A stretch of 64,000 bases of DNA from Bactericera cockerelli (GCA_024516035.1 CM044963.1:18936113-19000112); one strand, 5' to 3'; shown: positions 10,342 to 20,589, numbered from the stretch's first letter. Numbers and translations are program-made. Notes: generated by a model from the letters alone, not told the origin.

Positions 10342-10345
10342 TTAA

Positions 10346-10690
10346 ATGCACTTATATGTTGTTTATACTTGTTCAGTGGTCGTTTATTTTCAATGGGGGG
10401 CATGTACATGTTCTCTGTCCATTGTTGGAACTGGATGTGCGTGTTGTGTTTGACGCGGGCATGGACATGAACTTTGAGGTAACGGATGACGCTCTGGTGG
10501 TTGTACGCAAATTGATGACTGAGGCACTTCCCATGTCATGTGGCCAGGATGTGCCTTGTTATTGGTGGGGAACTCGGCGCCCTCTCGTCTGGTGGGAAAG
10601 AACCAACAGATGAGTCAGTCGTCTTGTCTGCCTGCATGTCTGGTGTAAAGTCTCTCTGGGGGTTTCCTCGCGCAATACAGAGAAGAGTTG
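10346..10690. other. Intergenic with weak ORF, no gene supported
   Basis: An 85-codon frame (10356-10613, +) with a hydrophilic C-terminal half was considered. It has no recognisable domain, is flanked by repeats and shows no splice context, so it is not called as a gene. Confidence 0.35.
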
Positions 10691-10696
10691 GCGTAT

Positions 10697-10757
10697 AGTC
10701 ACCGTGGCCGCCGAGTGAGTTGGCGCGCTACGCATTGCACGCAGGGTGACCTGGAAT
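10697..10757 (+). mobile_element. S4 SINE head fragment (+)
   Basis: GTCACCGTGGCCGCCGAGTG through GCAGGGTGACCTGGAATCGA matches the S4 tRNA-like head at 29275; the body is missing. The following AGAGAAGATTGAATACAATT block recurs at 11221-11250. Confidence 0.6.
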
Positions 10758-10941
10758 CGATTTGATACAGAGAAGATTGAATACAATTCGATTTAATAAC
10801 AGTAGATTTATAATAAGAAATTGAATGCTTCTTGCATCCTCGGTTCCCTTCCGGAAGGACGGTCCCTGGGACAAGTTTTTTATATTTAATAAAACTAAAT
10901 AAAAGTATATTGTTTGAATCATAAAAAAAATAACAGTAGAA

Positions 10942-11092
10942 ACCGACTTCAGTAGCTTGATCATCGATAAGGCGGCGGACTTGTAACCTGAAGGTCGGTG
11001 GTTCAAGTCCCGGTTTCAGCGTAAATTTAGTAAAGCGAGTTTAAGTAGTTTTAATATCACGAAAGTGATTAACACAAATTTATATGATAACT
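10942..11092 (+). mobile_element. S1 SINE (+)
   Basis: Complete head-to-tail S1 with B box GGTTCAAGTCC, body GTAAATTTAGTAAAGCGAG, hairpin ATCACGAAAGTGAT and terminal TGATAACTTTTTTT. No clear TSD. Confidence 0.87.
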
Positions 11093-11104
11093 TTTTTTGT
11101 AACT

Positions 11105-11285
11105 TCATAACAGTTGAGAGGGAACTTTTCCTCCATTTTTTTTTTTTTTTTTTTTTTTACAAGATTTGTGCTTTATTTGTACATCGTTTCATTACAAGGT
11201 TTAGAATAATCGATTTATTACAGAGAAGATTTAATACAATTCGATTTAATAACAGTATAGAGGGAACTTTTCCTCCATTATAAAC
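11105..11285. repeat. Local duplicated block
   Basis: GAGGGAACTTTTCCTCCATT occurs at about 11119 and 11259, each after ATAACAGT. The preceding GAGAAGAT...CAATTCGATTTAATAACAGT is shared with 10770-10803. This suggests duplication around the SINE insertion. A T run lies at 11141-11158. Confidence 0.6.
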
Positions 11286-11504
11286 ACATAATAAATATAT
11301 AAGTACTTAAAATTAATAAAATAAAATAATATGAGTATGCCCTTAGTATCACACTAAGGTATACCTGGGGAAGCAGGTACCTTGTTTTGTGATAATCTAG
11401 TTCCCTCGGTGACGTAGATGGAAGAAAAGTATAAATGAATATGTCGACCACTGAGGTATGGTTAAACTGATTCCTCAGTGACCGTCCTCAGTAGCTCTCA
11501 CAAT

Positions 11505-11667
11505 TTATTTATTTAGAAACTCTTTATTAGCAGAACATAATTATATACAGACAAATAATGGTAAAATTTAAATATAAAAATTGACAGTAAAAATAAAATA
11601 AACCAAAAAATAATAAATAAAATATATACATATGTTCTAACTAAGGGGCGGTCTTATTGCCTATAGT
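11505..11667 (-). mobile_element. LT retroposon copy (-)
   Basis: Minus-strand LT: simple TTTATTTATTT tail, AACTCTTTATT (inverse AATAAAGAGTT), AT-rich body, and AAGGGGCGGTCTTATTGCC at the head side. Just beyond, 11668-11693 is a scrap of S1 (GTAACCTGGAGGTCGGTGGT). Confidence 0.68.
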
Positions 11668-11817
11668 CTCGTAACCTGGAGGTCGGTGGTTCCTCATTTG
11701 GTCTAGCCGTTATATATTGTGTATTGATGTAAATATATTAACCTCTTCTCAGACACAGGTCGATGTGCGCTGTGCGCCCTATTTTCCGAGACAATTTTGA
11801 ACAACAAAAAGGACCGT

Positions 11818-11990
11818 ATTATGAAACAGGATTAATAAATCCAAGCCGACCCATAGTTTTTATCAGCTGACTATAGGTATATTTTAAAACAAGGTTTTCC
11901 GCCAATATGTTATATGACCACCTCTACAGCTGTTGTCAAGGTGAAAGTTAAGGGGTAGTGTTCACTAAGATTAACTATTCCTTTTTCGGT
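11818..11990. mobile_element. M1 MITE
   Basis: The left end GAAACAGGATTAATAAATCC and right end TTAAGGGGTAGTGTTCACTA are imperfect inverses of one another and match the family ends at 35284 and 48440. Noncoding, about 170 bp. Confidence 0.45.
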
Positions 11991-12236
11991 AAGACAATGT
12001 CTGTATGTTGTCCTGACGAAGACACAGGTGTCTAGTGTCCTTCTCAGTTGACTCAGCCTTGTGAGTCAACTCAGCCTTCCGACTTACGTGTTTGTGGATC
12101 ATCAATCATCACAATATGTACTCATAACTACATTATTCATAATTATACATATCAACGCACACTCGTTAATTACTCTTAATTACCTATTACCTATTCATTT
12201 GTAGGTGCACTACTCTTGAAAATCTAGGTCATTCAA

Positions 12237-12330
12237 AACGGGAGTTTTACCCTCCATTCGCTGGAAACTCACAATCTAGGTACCCACATAAACCTCACCC
12301 CAGCCTGGCTTGGGCTGATCCAGCATCCTA
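12237..12330 (-). mobile_element. S3 SINE internal fragment (-)
   Basis: Inverse of the S3 body: TTTTACCCTCCATTCGCTGG, ACATAAACCTCACCCCAGCC. Both ends are missing. Confidence 0.6.
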
Positions 12331-12394
12331 ACCTTGCTAAACGTTGCCGTAACTCAGTGGTCTGAGTTCGGACGACAACCGAGTCTTATCATTG

Positions 12395-12470
12395 GGAAGT
12401 ATTGAGACTATTGAGTCACTTCATCAGAGAAGAGGCATTCCACGGGATGGGAAGGCGATTCATGACTCAG
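12395..12470 (+). mobile_element. S5 SINE body fragment (+)
   Basis: Contains TTGGGAAGTATTGAGACTAT and TTCCACGGGATGGG, corresponding to the S5 body around 34985-35045. Truncated by the following LT copy. Confidence 0.5.
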
Positions 12471-12481
12471 CACCTACCTTT

Positions 12482-12682
12482 AGTTATTTATTTATTAACA
12501 CTTTATTAATTAGACATATAATGTACAACACAGATAATTGAAAATTGATATACAATATAAGAGAAGAAAAAATAAATAAATATAGGTACATATTCAATAC
12601 ATAATATATGTCCTAACTAAAGGGCGAGGTTATTGCCTTTGGCAAAATCTTCCACCAACCCTTATCTCTTCCACCCAACTCT
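12482..12682 (-). mobile_element. LT retroposon copy (-)
   Basis: Inverse LT with TTATTTATTAACACTTTATT tail, AT-rich body, and CTAACTAAAGGGCGAGGTTA then TCTTCCACCAACCCTT at the 5' side. Confidence 0.72.
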
Positions 12683-12687
12683 TTATA

Positions 12688-12805
12688 GAAAAGATTTTGT
12701 CACTTCTCCCATTAGTGGGGAAGCTGTGGTATGGACAAGCGTCTACAACAGTAGCTGCTGTTTCATGGCTACGAACAATGAAAAACAAAACACTCGTCTT
12801 TTTTA
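12688..12805 (+). mobile_element. S5 SINE body fragment (+)
   Basis: GTCACTTCTCCCATTAGTGG through GCTGCTGTTTCATGGCTACG matches the S5 3' body. Ends near ACACTCGTCTTTTTTACTTT, where a fragment of the CCTTAT-hairpin repeat begins. Confidence 0.6.
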
Positions 12806-12904
12806 CTTTCCTTATCCTATAATAATATTTTATTTATTTTTTCCTGTTTATTTTAATATTGTCAATTTTGTACTTCAATTTTTACCATTATTTGTTCGCA
12901 TATA

Positions 12905-13797
12905 CAGTGCCTCCATAAAGTCTCACCCAGGCATGGGTTTCTCGAAAACGACTCAAAATATCATTAAACGCAAAAACCCGTATTCCTTTATTTTTAGGGG
13001 GATTAATTTTCAGCCAAAAATTTTTTGCCTACAAGGTCCCAGTCAGGCTGGGCAATCTGGGCATGGACCAACTTTGAAATCTTAAATAGAATGGTATGCC
13101 TTGTGGCATATTGTTTTAAAGGTCTTATTGGGAGAAGTTCATAACAACAAATTTTAAGTGAGCTGCAACTTACCGTTCTCGAGATACAGGGTCGGACGTC
13201 CTCCGTAATATCCATATATTTTGACCTATAACTCGTTAACCGTAAATCATGGAGAACATTTTTCTTGTTAATAATAACTCCTTATGGCAAGACCTTTCGA
13301 ACAAGTAATAACTCGACATACTCTGTTGATGTTAGTTTCTGGTCGGTTTCATCAGCCAGCCGGACGAACAGTCGAAAAAAATTTAACGAAAAAACAAATC
13401 AAGTTTTAACTTGTTCGAAAGGTCTTGCCATAAGGAGTTATTATTAACAAGAAATTTTTTCTCCGTAATGTACATTTAACGAGTTATAGGTCAAAATATA
13501 TGGATATTACGCAGGACGTCCGACCCTGTATCTCGAGAACGGTAAGTCGTAGCTCACTTAAATTTGCTGTAATGAACTTCTCTCAATAAGACCTTTAAAA
13601 CAATATGTCACAAGACATACCATTCTATTTAGGATTTCAAAGTTGGTCCATGTCCAGCCTGACTGGGGCCATGTAGGCAAAAAAAAAAATGGCTGAAAAT
13701 AATTAATCCCCCTAAAAATAAAGGAATATGGGTATTTGTGTTTTTTGTTATTTTAAGTCGTTTTCGTGAAACCCAGGCCTGGGTTATGGATGCCCTG
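12905..13797. mobile_element. Foldback element with about 400-bp inverted arms
   Basis: Arms 12905-13306 and 13409-13797 are inverse copies at high but imperfect identity; the spacer is about 102 bp. Ends are CAGTGCCTCCATAAAGT and its near inverse, flanked by TA (12903-12904, 13798-13799), as in Tc1/mariner-type elements. The same terminus family appears alone at 18281. Genome-wide this arrangement would fold into a long hairpin RNA if transcribed. No protein coding. Confidence 0.82.
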
Positions 13798-13845
13798 TAT
13801 ATGTACGAGTATGTTCTTCTAATAAAGAGTTTCATCATCATAATA

Positions 13846-13892
13846 ATAATATGGCAGCACCCCGAAACCTTATTCACGCCGGTCGCGCGCCT
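13846..13892 (-). mobile_element. hAT (CAGGCGCGG family) end fragment
   Basis: ATATGGCAGCACCCCGAAAC and CCGGTCGCGCGCCTGCC are the inverse of the left end of the MITE at 9602. Confidence 0.55.
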
Positions 13893-13904
13893 GCCTAGTA
13901 ACAA

Positions 13905-13990
13905 CATAGGCCCAAGTAGTTCCTTGCCGGGATTCGAACCCAGGTCACTGTGCGTGCAAGTCTGGCGACCACTCAGTTGCATCAGCGTCT
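13905..13990 (-). mobile_element. tRNA-derived SINE head (-), S4-like
   Basis: Inverse B box within CCGGGATTCGAACCCAGGTC followed by a tRNA-like arm (GTGCGTGCAAGTCTGGCGAC). Matches the S4 head only loosely. Confidence 0.45.
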
Positions 13991-14221
13991 CTGCACAGGA
14001 GATGATGGTCCACACGTGGACTATCTGTGGGCGCGGTGAATGGACTCTGAAATCCTTGAGTGTATGAACTCTGTGTCTCCGTAACAATCATTGTTGAATT
14101 GTTGATGTTTCAAAATAAAACCAGAATTTCTTTGAATTTTGAGGTCACTCAGATTTGCACCGCGGGGAAATGGATAGATTATTTTTTTATGTATGTTGTG
14201 TATGTACGAAAATAAAATTAC

Positions 14222-14359
14222 TGACCTCAGTGGTTTGATCGATAAGGCGGCGGACTTGTAACCTGGAGGTCGGTGGTTCAAGTCGCGGTTTCAGCATAGA
14301 TTTAGTGCAGGTAGTTTGAGTAGTTGTGATATCACGCTAGTGATTAATACAATTATGAT
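14222..14359 (+). mobile_element. S1 SINE (+), tail split by an S3 insertion
   Basis: Full S1 head and body. At its tail an S3 3' fragment was inserted, and the S1 end resumes at 14515 as ATTAACACAATTATGATAAC. Boundary block ATTAATACAATTATGAT (14343-14359) is repeated at 14515-14531 with one mismatch, a 17-bp TSD. Confidence 0.88.
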
Positions 14360-14514
14360 TTTTCTTCTTCTTCTTCTTCTTTTACTCTGTCTTATCCCGC
14401 TTGAGCAGGGTCGACTTTGTTCAACCTCATGGTTGAGGTTGGTTGGTTTTGGCACATTTTTACGGCTGGATGCCCTTCCTAACGCCACCGATTCTATTTG
14501 ATTTAACGTCCTGG
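14360..14514 (-). mobile_element. 5'-truncated S3 SINE (-) inside S1
   Basis: Minus-strand 3' part of S3: CTTCTTCTT tail, TACTCTGTCTTATCCCGCTT, GGCTGGATGCCCTTCCTAAC, ending AACGTCCTGG. Flanked by the 17-bp TSD, so it was a single retroposition event truncated at its 5' side. Confidence 0.87.
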
Positions 14515-14689
14515 ATTAACACAATTATGATAACTTACTTAAATGAAACTATGGAATGTGGTGTGTACATACGAATGTTTTTTTTATTCACTTACTATTT
14601 TTTCGAAACTCTGGGGTTGTCCTTCATTTTTTTAATTTTTTTCTTAAAATTGATCTGATATGGAGGTTTCAACCTTCTCTCTGATAAAT

Positions 14690-14757
14690 TATAAACCAGC
14701 TATACCAGCTACCCACCACATTAACCTCGCCCTGCCTTGGTTGGGCCGGGAATAAAG
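14690..14757 (-). mobile_element. S3 SINE fragment (-)
   Basis: ACCAGCTACCCACCACATTA and CCTCGCCCTGCCTTGGTTGG are the inverse of the S3 middle (ACCCAGGCTGGGTGAGGTTA region). Confidence 0.6.
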
Positions 14758-14944
14758 AAAATAAGTTTATTTAATTGAAAAATGTCTCCCTTATCTTCTG
14801 TTCTCAGGTAAGACTTGAAGTTTACTTGCAAAGAGCCATACATAATCCTGCCTGTTGAATCCATGGATTTGATGCAACATGAATTGGTAATGGTAAGTGA
14901 AGTAAGAATAAGGGAAACTCATTACCTAATGTGAATCCAGAAAC

Positions 14945-15112
14945 TTCAGAGGTCGTGGGTTCGACACCCAACCGGGACATGACAAGTTATCCTCCCATTT
15001 TGGATTTTTACCATATAATAATGTGTCTTGGGCTTACTGCTGGAGTAATGGGACTTTAATAGTCCTAATCGGGTAGTATAAATAAGGCGATATTATTATT
15101 ATTATCTTACTG
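14945..15112 (+). mobile_element. S2 SINE (+)
   Basis: B box GGGTTCGACACCC, then CGGGACATGACAAGTTATCC, GCTTACTGCTGGAGTAATGG and the ATTATTATTATT tail after GGCGAT. The A-box side is diverged or truncated. Confidence 0.82.
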
Positions 15113-15744
15113 TAAATAAAACTTGATCGAATTTGTATAATAAGTGACTCTCGTATCTTGAGGCCACCCTGTATATTCAGACCTCTGCTTCCAGCTCACC
15201 CTGTTGTCATAAAGTTATGTTCGATTTATATACTCTCTCAGAATTCATCATCATCTCAGCACACAAACACACACACACTCTAACCGAATATTCTCTAAAC
15301 ATACCTAATTATAATTATTTTTTATACATACAAACCGAACTACGGCTCGCATTTGTATTAAATTCGGAATAGTTGCCTATTAATAGGCCTCTCTCCCCCT
15401 CCTCCCCCAATCCTACCCGTGTCTAGTCTAAACTCATCAAACTATTCACGACGGGAGAAGAAATTTTGTTTCTTTAATTTCTCACTTTTTCATTATTTTT
15501 TCAACAAAAAAATAAAAAGAAGAGAAAATCCGTCTATCTGTCTGTCTGTCAGTCCAAAATTAAACTCATCATCCATCGTTTTAACCCGTTGCAGACGGGG
15601 AGGGTCGTTTAAGCTATCCGAGTTTTTCACCGTACGTGTTTCTTTGTCGATTCTATTATTGAGCGGGAAAATGCAGAAAAAGTAGTTCTCAATTTCAATG
15701 TACCGGTTCTTATAGGATCACCGGAGTGAAGATTTCGTGATGTT

Positions 15745-15872
15745 GGCATGCCCGCCCAACCCAGGCTGGGTGAGGTTAATGTGGGTAGAAGTTTTGTATG
15801 TTTCCTGCAAATAGTGGGTAACATCCCCGTTGTGATATGACCATGCCGTTAAAAGCGACGTTTTTCATCATG
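15745..15872 (+). mobile_element. S3 SINE fragment with alternative tail (+)
   Basis: CCCAACCCAGGCTGGGTGAG and GTTAATGTGGGTAG match S3, but the 3' side reads CGTTGTGATATGACCATGCC then AAAAGCGACG, unlike the full S3 copy at 20859. The same alternative tail occurs at 27368-27412. Confidence 0.6.
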
Positions 15873-16089
15873 AAAACACTAACTGTTCAACTTTTGAATT
15901 CACCTAGGTTGACCTAATCATTCGTTAAAGAGTTATAGCGTCACAAACAAAAAACAGACAGACAGACAAAATCTGCAAAATATTTTGTTGAAACACTCAG
16001 TTCGTTCGATTAACAGCAACTTGTCAATGAGATTATATCCAGTATTCTCTCAGACATACATAGGTTTGCTTTCTCTTAGACATACATAG

Positions 16090-16260
16090 GTATCTTTTTT
16101 TTTTTGTTTTGTTTTGTTTTGTTTTTCTTCTTTTTTTTTTGGCATTGGTAGGCAAGACCATTCCATACAGCCATAATAGAGAGAGGTAAATAGGACCTGG
16201 AAATTGTTCTCTTTTATCGAGTTTTCTCTTATAATATAAGAGATTCTATGCATATAAGAG
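16090..16260. mobile_element. Pogo/Tigger-like MITE remnant
   Basis: GAGAGAGGTAAATAGGACCT and GAAATTGTTCTCTTTTATCG match the copy at 45100-45165 and the inverse of 5480-5500. A T-rich run with TTTTG repeats precedes it. Confidence 0.4.
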
Positions 16261-16432
16261 TGCATATTATGCACGTTCGATTCTAATAACTCTGTATCGA
16301 CAAAGGGCGTAATTGCCCATCTCCACATCTCCTCGACAGCCAATACCATCAAAAAATCTCACCAACACCCCTCAACCTCGAGCTTGTAACCTTGATCCCT
16401 CACTAGGCCTAGACGGGCACTCAAAGGGTTAA

Positions 16433-17050
16433 CTTTTGACATGTATAAAGGATGACGCGTGTATTTCTAGAAAGCGAGGGGGGGGTTGTGTTTGGGAAAA
16501 GATGGGGGGCGGGGTTGTATGGAAAGAGCGGTCTAGTCCTTTTTGTGATGGATGGATTTTTTTTCCTCAAACGAGTTTGGCTGGAAAGAGGGAACAATAT
16601 TAGTTGCCATGCATTTTCAATAGAATTTCTGCTATGTCATTGTTAAAAAAAAACTAGAGATCAATCGCCTATTTTGAAGTGCCGAACGACGCAAACGAAG
16701 AAAAAAATATTAAATTATTATTATTATAAAAAAACTTTATAAAATATTTTTAAAAAATCCCATTTTTTCTAGTCCTTCAACCCCAACTGACGAAATTTGA
16801 AATCGAACTTTTGTTGTCTTTGATGATTTCCGACGTTTCATGGCTTTCATTTTAAGGTAGCGCAATCGATTCTTATCAATAATTCACTGTGAACCGTTTG
16901 AACGTTTAACGGGCCTTAGAGTTTGACAGACGGAATAATAAATTTAACCTCTACGCAATCTAAATTTCGGTTCTTTGTAAGTTTGGAAGGTAATTTGACT
17001 GTCTTCAATGACGTCGGTGTTATGGAGTCTTTCAGGTTTTGGTTTTTGTT
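16433..17050. other. Intergenic, no feature recognised
   Basis: G-rich at 16480-16515, otherwise AT-rich. No domain, exon signal or repeat family recognised. The 64-codon ORF at 16452 is low-complexity. Confidence 0.4.
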
Positions 17051-17056
17051 TGTGGT

Positions 17057-17370
17057 ATGGCTGGGGGACTATAAACACGGAGGAGACCAGCAGTCTGGCT
17101 GAGGGACTATAAACAGGGAGGAGACCAGCAGTCTGGCTGGGGGACTATAAACAGCGAGGAGACTAGCAGTGTGGCTGGGGTACTATAAACAGGGAGTAGA
17201 CCAGCAGTCTGGCTGTAGGACTGTAAACAGGGAGTAGTCCAGAGTAGGTTTGGTTCTGAGGGCCCTTGTCAATTATTAGGTTCCTTGTAAAGACAGTGGT
17301 AGAAGTGCTGAGTCATTTCTTCACCGTCTGGCTACCATCGTTCACTATAACGCCACCCTGTGATGATGAT
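17057..17370 (+). mobile_element. R1 retroposon with internal 38-bp tandem expansion
   Basis: The R1 start CTGGCTGGGGGACTATAAAC is repeated about five times at roughly 38-bp spacing (17057-17245). Then the normal R1 body follows (GACAGTGGTAGAAGTGCTGA, CTACCATCGTTCACTATAAC) to the GATGATGAT end. Confidence 0.75.
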
Positions 17371-17516
17371 AATTCTATAATTCTTATAAAGGTTTTTTTT
17401 ATCAGTTTATTTTTTAAAAATGTTTAGGTTTCCCCCTCAAGGAGGAGAAAGAATCATATTTCGATCAAAAAGAATTGAATTTCTGAGAGGACGAAAAAGT
17501 TTAAAGATCAAGCAAG

Positions 17517-17634
17517 ATGTCACAAATACTCAAACTCGCCTTTCTTAATCTGTGCCATACTTGGGACTCGAACTACCGACCTCCAGTTTACGAGTCCACC
17601 GCCTTATCTGATCTATCTAACTACTGAGGTTGGC
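17517..17634 (-). mobile_element. S1 SINE (-)
   Basis: Inverse S1: ACTCAAACTCGCCTTTCTTA, GGGACTCGAACTACCGACCT, ending ACTACTGAGGTTGG. Moderately diverged, tail lost. Confidence 0.8.
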
Positions 17635-17902
17635 AACTTAATCATTACGCTACGAATTCTTCTTGTTGATAATTTTGTTGTTGGTGGTGGTGTTGTTGTT
17701 GTTGTTGTAGTCATCTTTGCTACAGCTGGAGTGAGGAGTGATGGTCTCCAGCCAACTTTGTTTTAATGTTGGCTGGAGGCTTCACTTTGTCTTTTCCAGA
17801 ACATACTTGGGGTTGGCATAAATATTACACTATGAATTAAATATAGGTGTGGAGTATATGTGGTGTAGCAGAGCCTCTTTTTCAAATTTTGTGTTTAGCA
17901 CA

Positions 17903-18074
17903 AAGGGTTGGGTGGAAGAGATTGCCATAGGAAATAATCCAGCCTTGTAGTTAGGACATTGTATACTGTTTACATACATATATATTAATCAATATTTTTT
18001 CTCTTTTATTGTTTATTATTTAAACTGTACATATTTATATTTTTTATATACTAATTTAATAATAATAATTGTGT
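17903..18074 (+). mobile_element. LT retroposon copy (+)
   Basis: AAAGGGTTGGGTGGAAGAGA, GTAGTTAGGACATTG, AT-rich body, then TTTAATAATAATAATTG tail. Confidence 0.7.
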
Positions 18075-18280
18075 GTGGTAAAAATATAAAAAATTCGTGC
18101 CATAAATTTTACTTTACGACAGCCTATTATCTTTATTTTTTAGTGTAACAAATAATTTGCTTTTAGCGTTATTTTAGAATTTAACTCGAAAATGAGGGAT
18201 CTTGTGAATTATTTTCCACACGTGAGGACAGGCTTACGAAAGGTGACACGCACACCACTTATACAAATATACATATACAG

Positions 18281-18332
18281 GGTGTCCATAAAGTCCCACC
18301 GTATCTCAAAAACGGCTCAAAATAAAGAAAAA
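18281..18332 (+). mobile_element. Solo terminus of a mariner-like/foldback element
   Basis: CAGGGTGTCCATAAAGTCCC then CTCAAAAACGGCTCAAAATA parallels the left end of the foldback at 12905. An A-rich tract follows and no matching second end is obvious. Confidence 0.5.
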
Positions 18333-18402
18333 AAAAAAGAAGAAAAAAAAAAAAAAAAAAAAAAAAACACGAAAAACCGTTTCTATAATTTTTTTTTTGT
18401 GA

Positions 18403-18442
18403 ACGATATATTTGAGTTCACTACTGAACTCAAATATATCGT
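18403..18442. repeat. Perfect hairpin, 18-bp arms, 4-nt loop
   Basis: ACGATATATTTGAGTTCA at 18403-18420 has its exact inverse at 18425-18442, loop CTAC. Confidence 0.9.
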
Positions 18443-18478
18443 GTGTGAGATCTTTTGTGAAAGCGAAGGAGGCCGCAG

Positions 18479-18513
18479 TATGGTAAAACATCGTTTTTCG
18501 ATGTTTTACCATA
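18479..18513. repeat. Perfect hairpin, 15-bp arms, T5 loop
   Basis: TATGGTAAAACATCG at 18479-18493 has its exact inverse at 18499-18513. GTTTTACCAT appears a third time at 18520-18529. Confidence 0.88.
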
Positions 18514-18781
18514 AAAAGGGTTTTACCATGGGCCAAAAAAAGGGCCAGTTGATATTTTTAATGAAAATCTATCGAGTGGGGTATTGAATGAAATGTCTCG
18601 ATGTCCTCATTCTCAATTGAATGCGATAGTTGTAATTTATAATGCGATAGTTGAATCTGAGTGAGGTTTACAGTTCACAGAACCACTAGTAATAATACTA
18701 ATAATCTTGAGAATCTTAAAGTTTGAGTGGGCACTGAGGAGTCATGCGTAAGGGAGTCGACTCACACTAAACTTGAGTGTG

Positions 18782-18813
18782 AGAGAGAGAGAGTCGACTC
18801 ACACTAAACTTGT

Positions 18814-18879
<66 letters not shown>

Positions 18880-18892
18880 GGGAGAGGGTGAA
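18782..18892. repeat. GA microsatellite with local duplication
   Basis: Long (GA)n from about 18815. Just upstream, GAGTCGACTCACACTAAACT is duplicated at about 18757 and 18792. Confidence 0.9.
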
Positions 18893-19034
18893 AGAGAAAG
18901 GGGCACATGAACAGATGGGTATGAACTAGATACCTACATTTATAATTTCTAGAGCTCTTCCATTTACATCAGCATTTTATAAATCCATTCTCATATTTAT
19001 TATTCTTATTCCTTCCCTTCACGTCTTTTATACT

Positions 19035-19054
19035 TCTTTCTCTATTCACTCCTG

Positions 19055-19091
<37 letters not shown>

Positions 19092-19440
19092 TCACTCACC
19101 TCTCTCTCCCTCTCTCTCTCTTTCTCTCTGTCTCTCTCTTCACTCCTCCATTTCTCTCTCTCCCTCCCTCTCTAATTCTTTTTACTCACCTCTATCTCCC
19201 TCTTTCTTTTTACTCATCTCTCTTTTTCTTTCTTTTCACACTTATCTCTTTGTTTCTTTATTTTCAATTCTCTCTCTCTCTTTCTCTGATAATGCTCCTG
19301 TGACCTGAATATTATTCACAAGTATCGCGTGTTCCCCCCCCCCCCCCCCCCCGTCACTCTCTCTCCCACTTTTTCTTGTCACTACTCCCTCTTCCTCCCT
19401 CTTTAGCTCTCTCTTATCTCTCTCATCCTCTTGTCTGTCT
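19035..19440. repeat. CT-rich low-complexity tract with C homopolymer
   Basis: (CT)n runs mixed with CTTTTTACTCATCTC units; a C run at about 19334-19352. ORFs in this region are low-complexity artefacts. Confidence 0.85.
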
Positions 19441-19489
19441 GACAAGTGCACTTGCAGCAATATACATAGAAATATCGAATGTCCTTTTC

Positions 19490-19560
19490 AGTCGACGGAC
19501 TCGTAACAGTCGTAACCTGGAGGTCGCTGGTTTGATTCCCCAGCATTCTGAGATATTAAG
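19490..19560 (+). mobile_element. S1-like SINE head fragment
   Basis: CGGACTCGTAACAGTCGTAACCTGG-like stretch with GGAGGTCGCTGGTTTGATTC, a degraded B-box region. Confidence 0.45.
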
Positions 19561-20007
19561 AAGTTTGATTTTGCATAACTTGAAAATTATGCCTCCATTT
19601 TTTTTCTTTACTTTTTTATTCCTCTTTTTACTTGCGAGAAATTTCTTATATTAGAAATCGGAAGTATTGTGTACGTTTTTTTTTTCTTTCTCCTGCTCTT
19701 TTTCTCTCTTTCTTTCTATTTTTCGTTCTCCTTTAAGTTTTATTCTTTTATTCCTTCTTTATCTTTTTTCCTTCTATCTCTTTATTTTTCTCTTCTCTTT
19801 TTCTATCAACATTAAAGTAGCTTGCTTCTAAATACATAGTTGTACGTATTCTGTCCCTATTACAGTTTCTATACAGACGATAGTTACGATGGTGTTTTAT
19901 TGTTTTAAGGTCGTTAAAACTCTACGTACGCTCCCCAGAACTGGAATGGCTGGAAATAAAAAGCTCCTCCCTGTTCCCAAGTCTAGACAACTTGTCTGGC
20001 GAGTTAT

Positions 20008-20010
20008 AGG

Positions 20011-20054
<44 letters not shown>

Positions 20055-20462
20055 CCCTCTCTCCCCCTCTCTCCCCTTTCTCTCTCTCTCTCTATCTCTC
20101 CCCCTTTCGTCGTCCTCTCTCTCTCCCCCCCTCTCTCTCTCTCTCTTTTTCCTCTCTTCCTCTTCCTCTTTCTCTCTCTCTTCCCTCTCTCCCCTTTCTC
20201 TCTCTCTTCCCTCTCTCCCCTTTCTCTCTCTCTCTCTCTTTTTATCTCTCCCCCTTTCTTCCTCTCTCTCTCTCTCCTCAGAAGATAGACTTAGCTTATA
20301 GGAGATGTATTGTTTATAATAATCTTGTAGAAATAAATAAAAGTATTCAATTCAATTCCATTTTCTCTCTCTCTCTCTCCCTCTCTTACCTTCTCTCCCT
20401 CCCTCCCTCTCTTTCTTTCTCTATCCCTTCCTCTCTCTCTCTCTCCCTCCCTCCCTATCCCT
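20008..20462. repeat. CT microsatellite block
   Basis: (CT)n and CCCTCTCTC mixtures interrupted at 20281-20360 by AT-rich sequence. The 238-codon frame through it is serine/leucine low-complexity and is not a gene. 19565-20005 holds nothing recognised. Confidence 0.93.
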
Positions 20463-20589
20463 GTGGCAGTCTCTTCCACCCAACCCTTATCAACATCACC
20501 ACAATAGCTGCACTACCAAGAACACCTTGGACCTTCAGCCCCACCATAATGGAATCCACCATCAACTTAAGTATTTATCATCAGCATAA

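Larger units (their letters stand above)
15581..16432. mobile_element. Possible decayed piggyBac-type element
   Basis: The left side starts TTAACCCGTTGCAGACGGGG and the right side ends GGGCACTCAAAGGGTTAA. Both fit a TTAA target with CCC(G/T)TTG-type ends, but the inverse match is short. The interior contains an S3 tail piece and a Tigger-like piece, so it may be two solo ends. The right end alone is the more convincing terminus. Confidence 0.3.

Noticed and set aside
10356..10613. 85-codon ORF as a host gene
   Set aside because: No motif, no splice signals, flanked by MITE and SINE fragments.
13629..14087. 152-codon minus ORF and overlapping 109-codon plus ORF
   Set aside because: Span the right arm of the foldback element and a SINE fragment; no domain.
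18192..18587. 131-codon ORF
   Set aside because: Crosses an A-rich tract and two hairpins; lysine run is low complexity.
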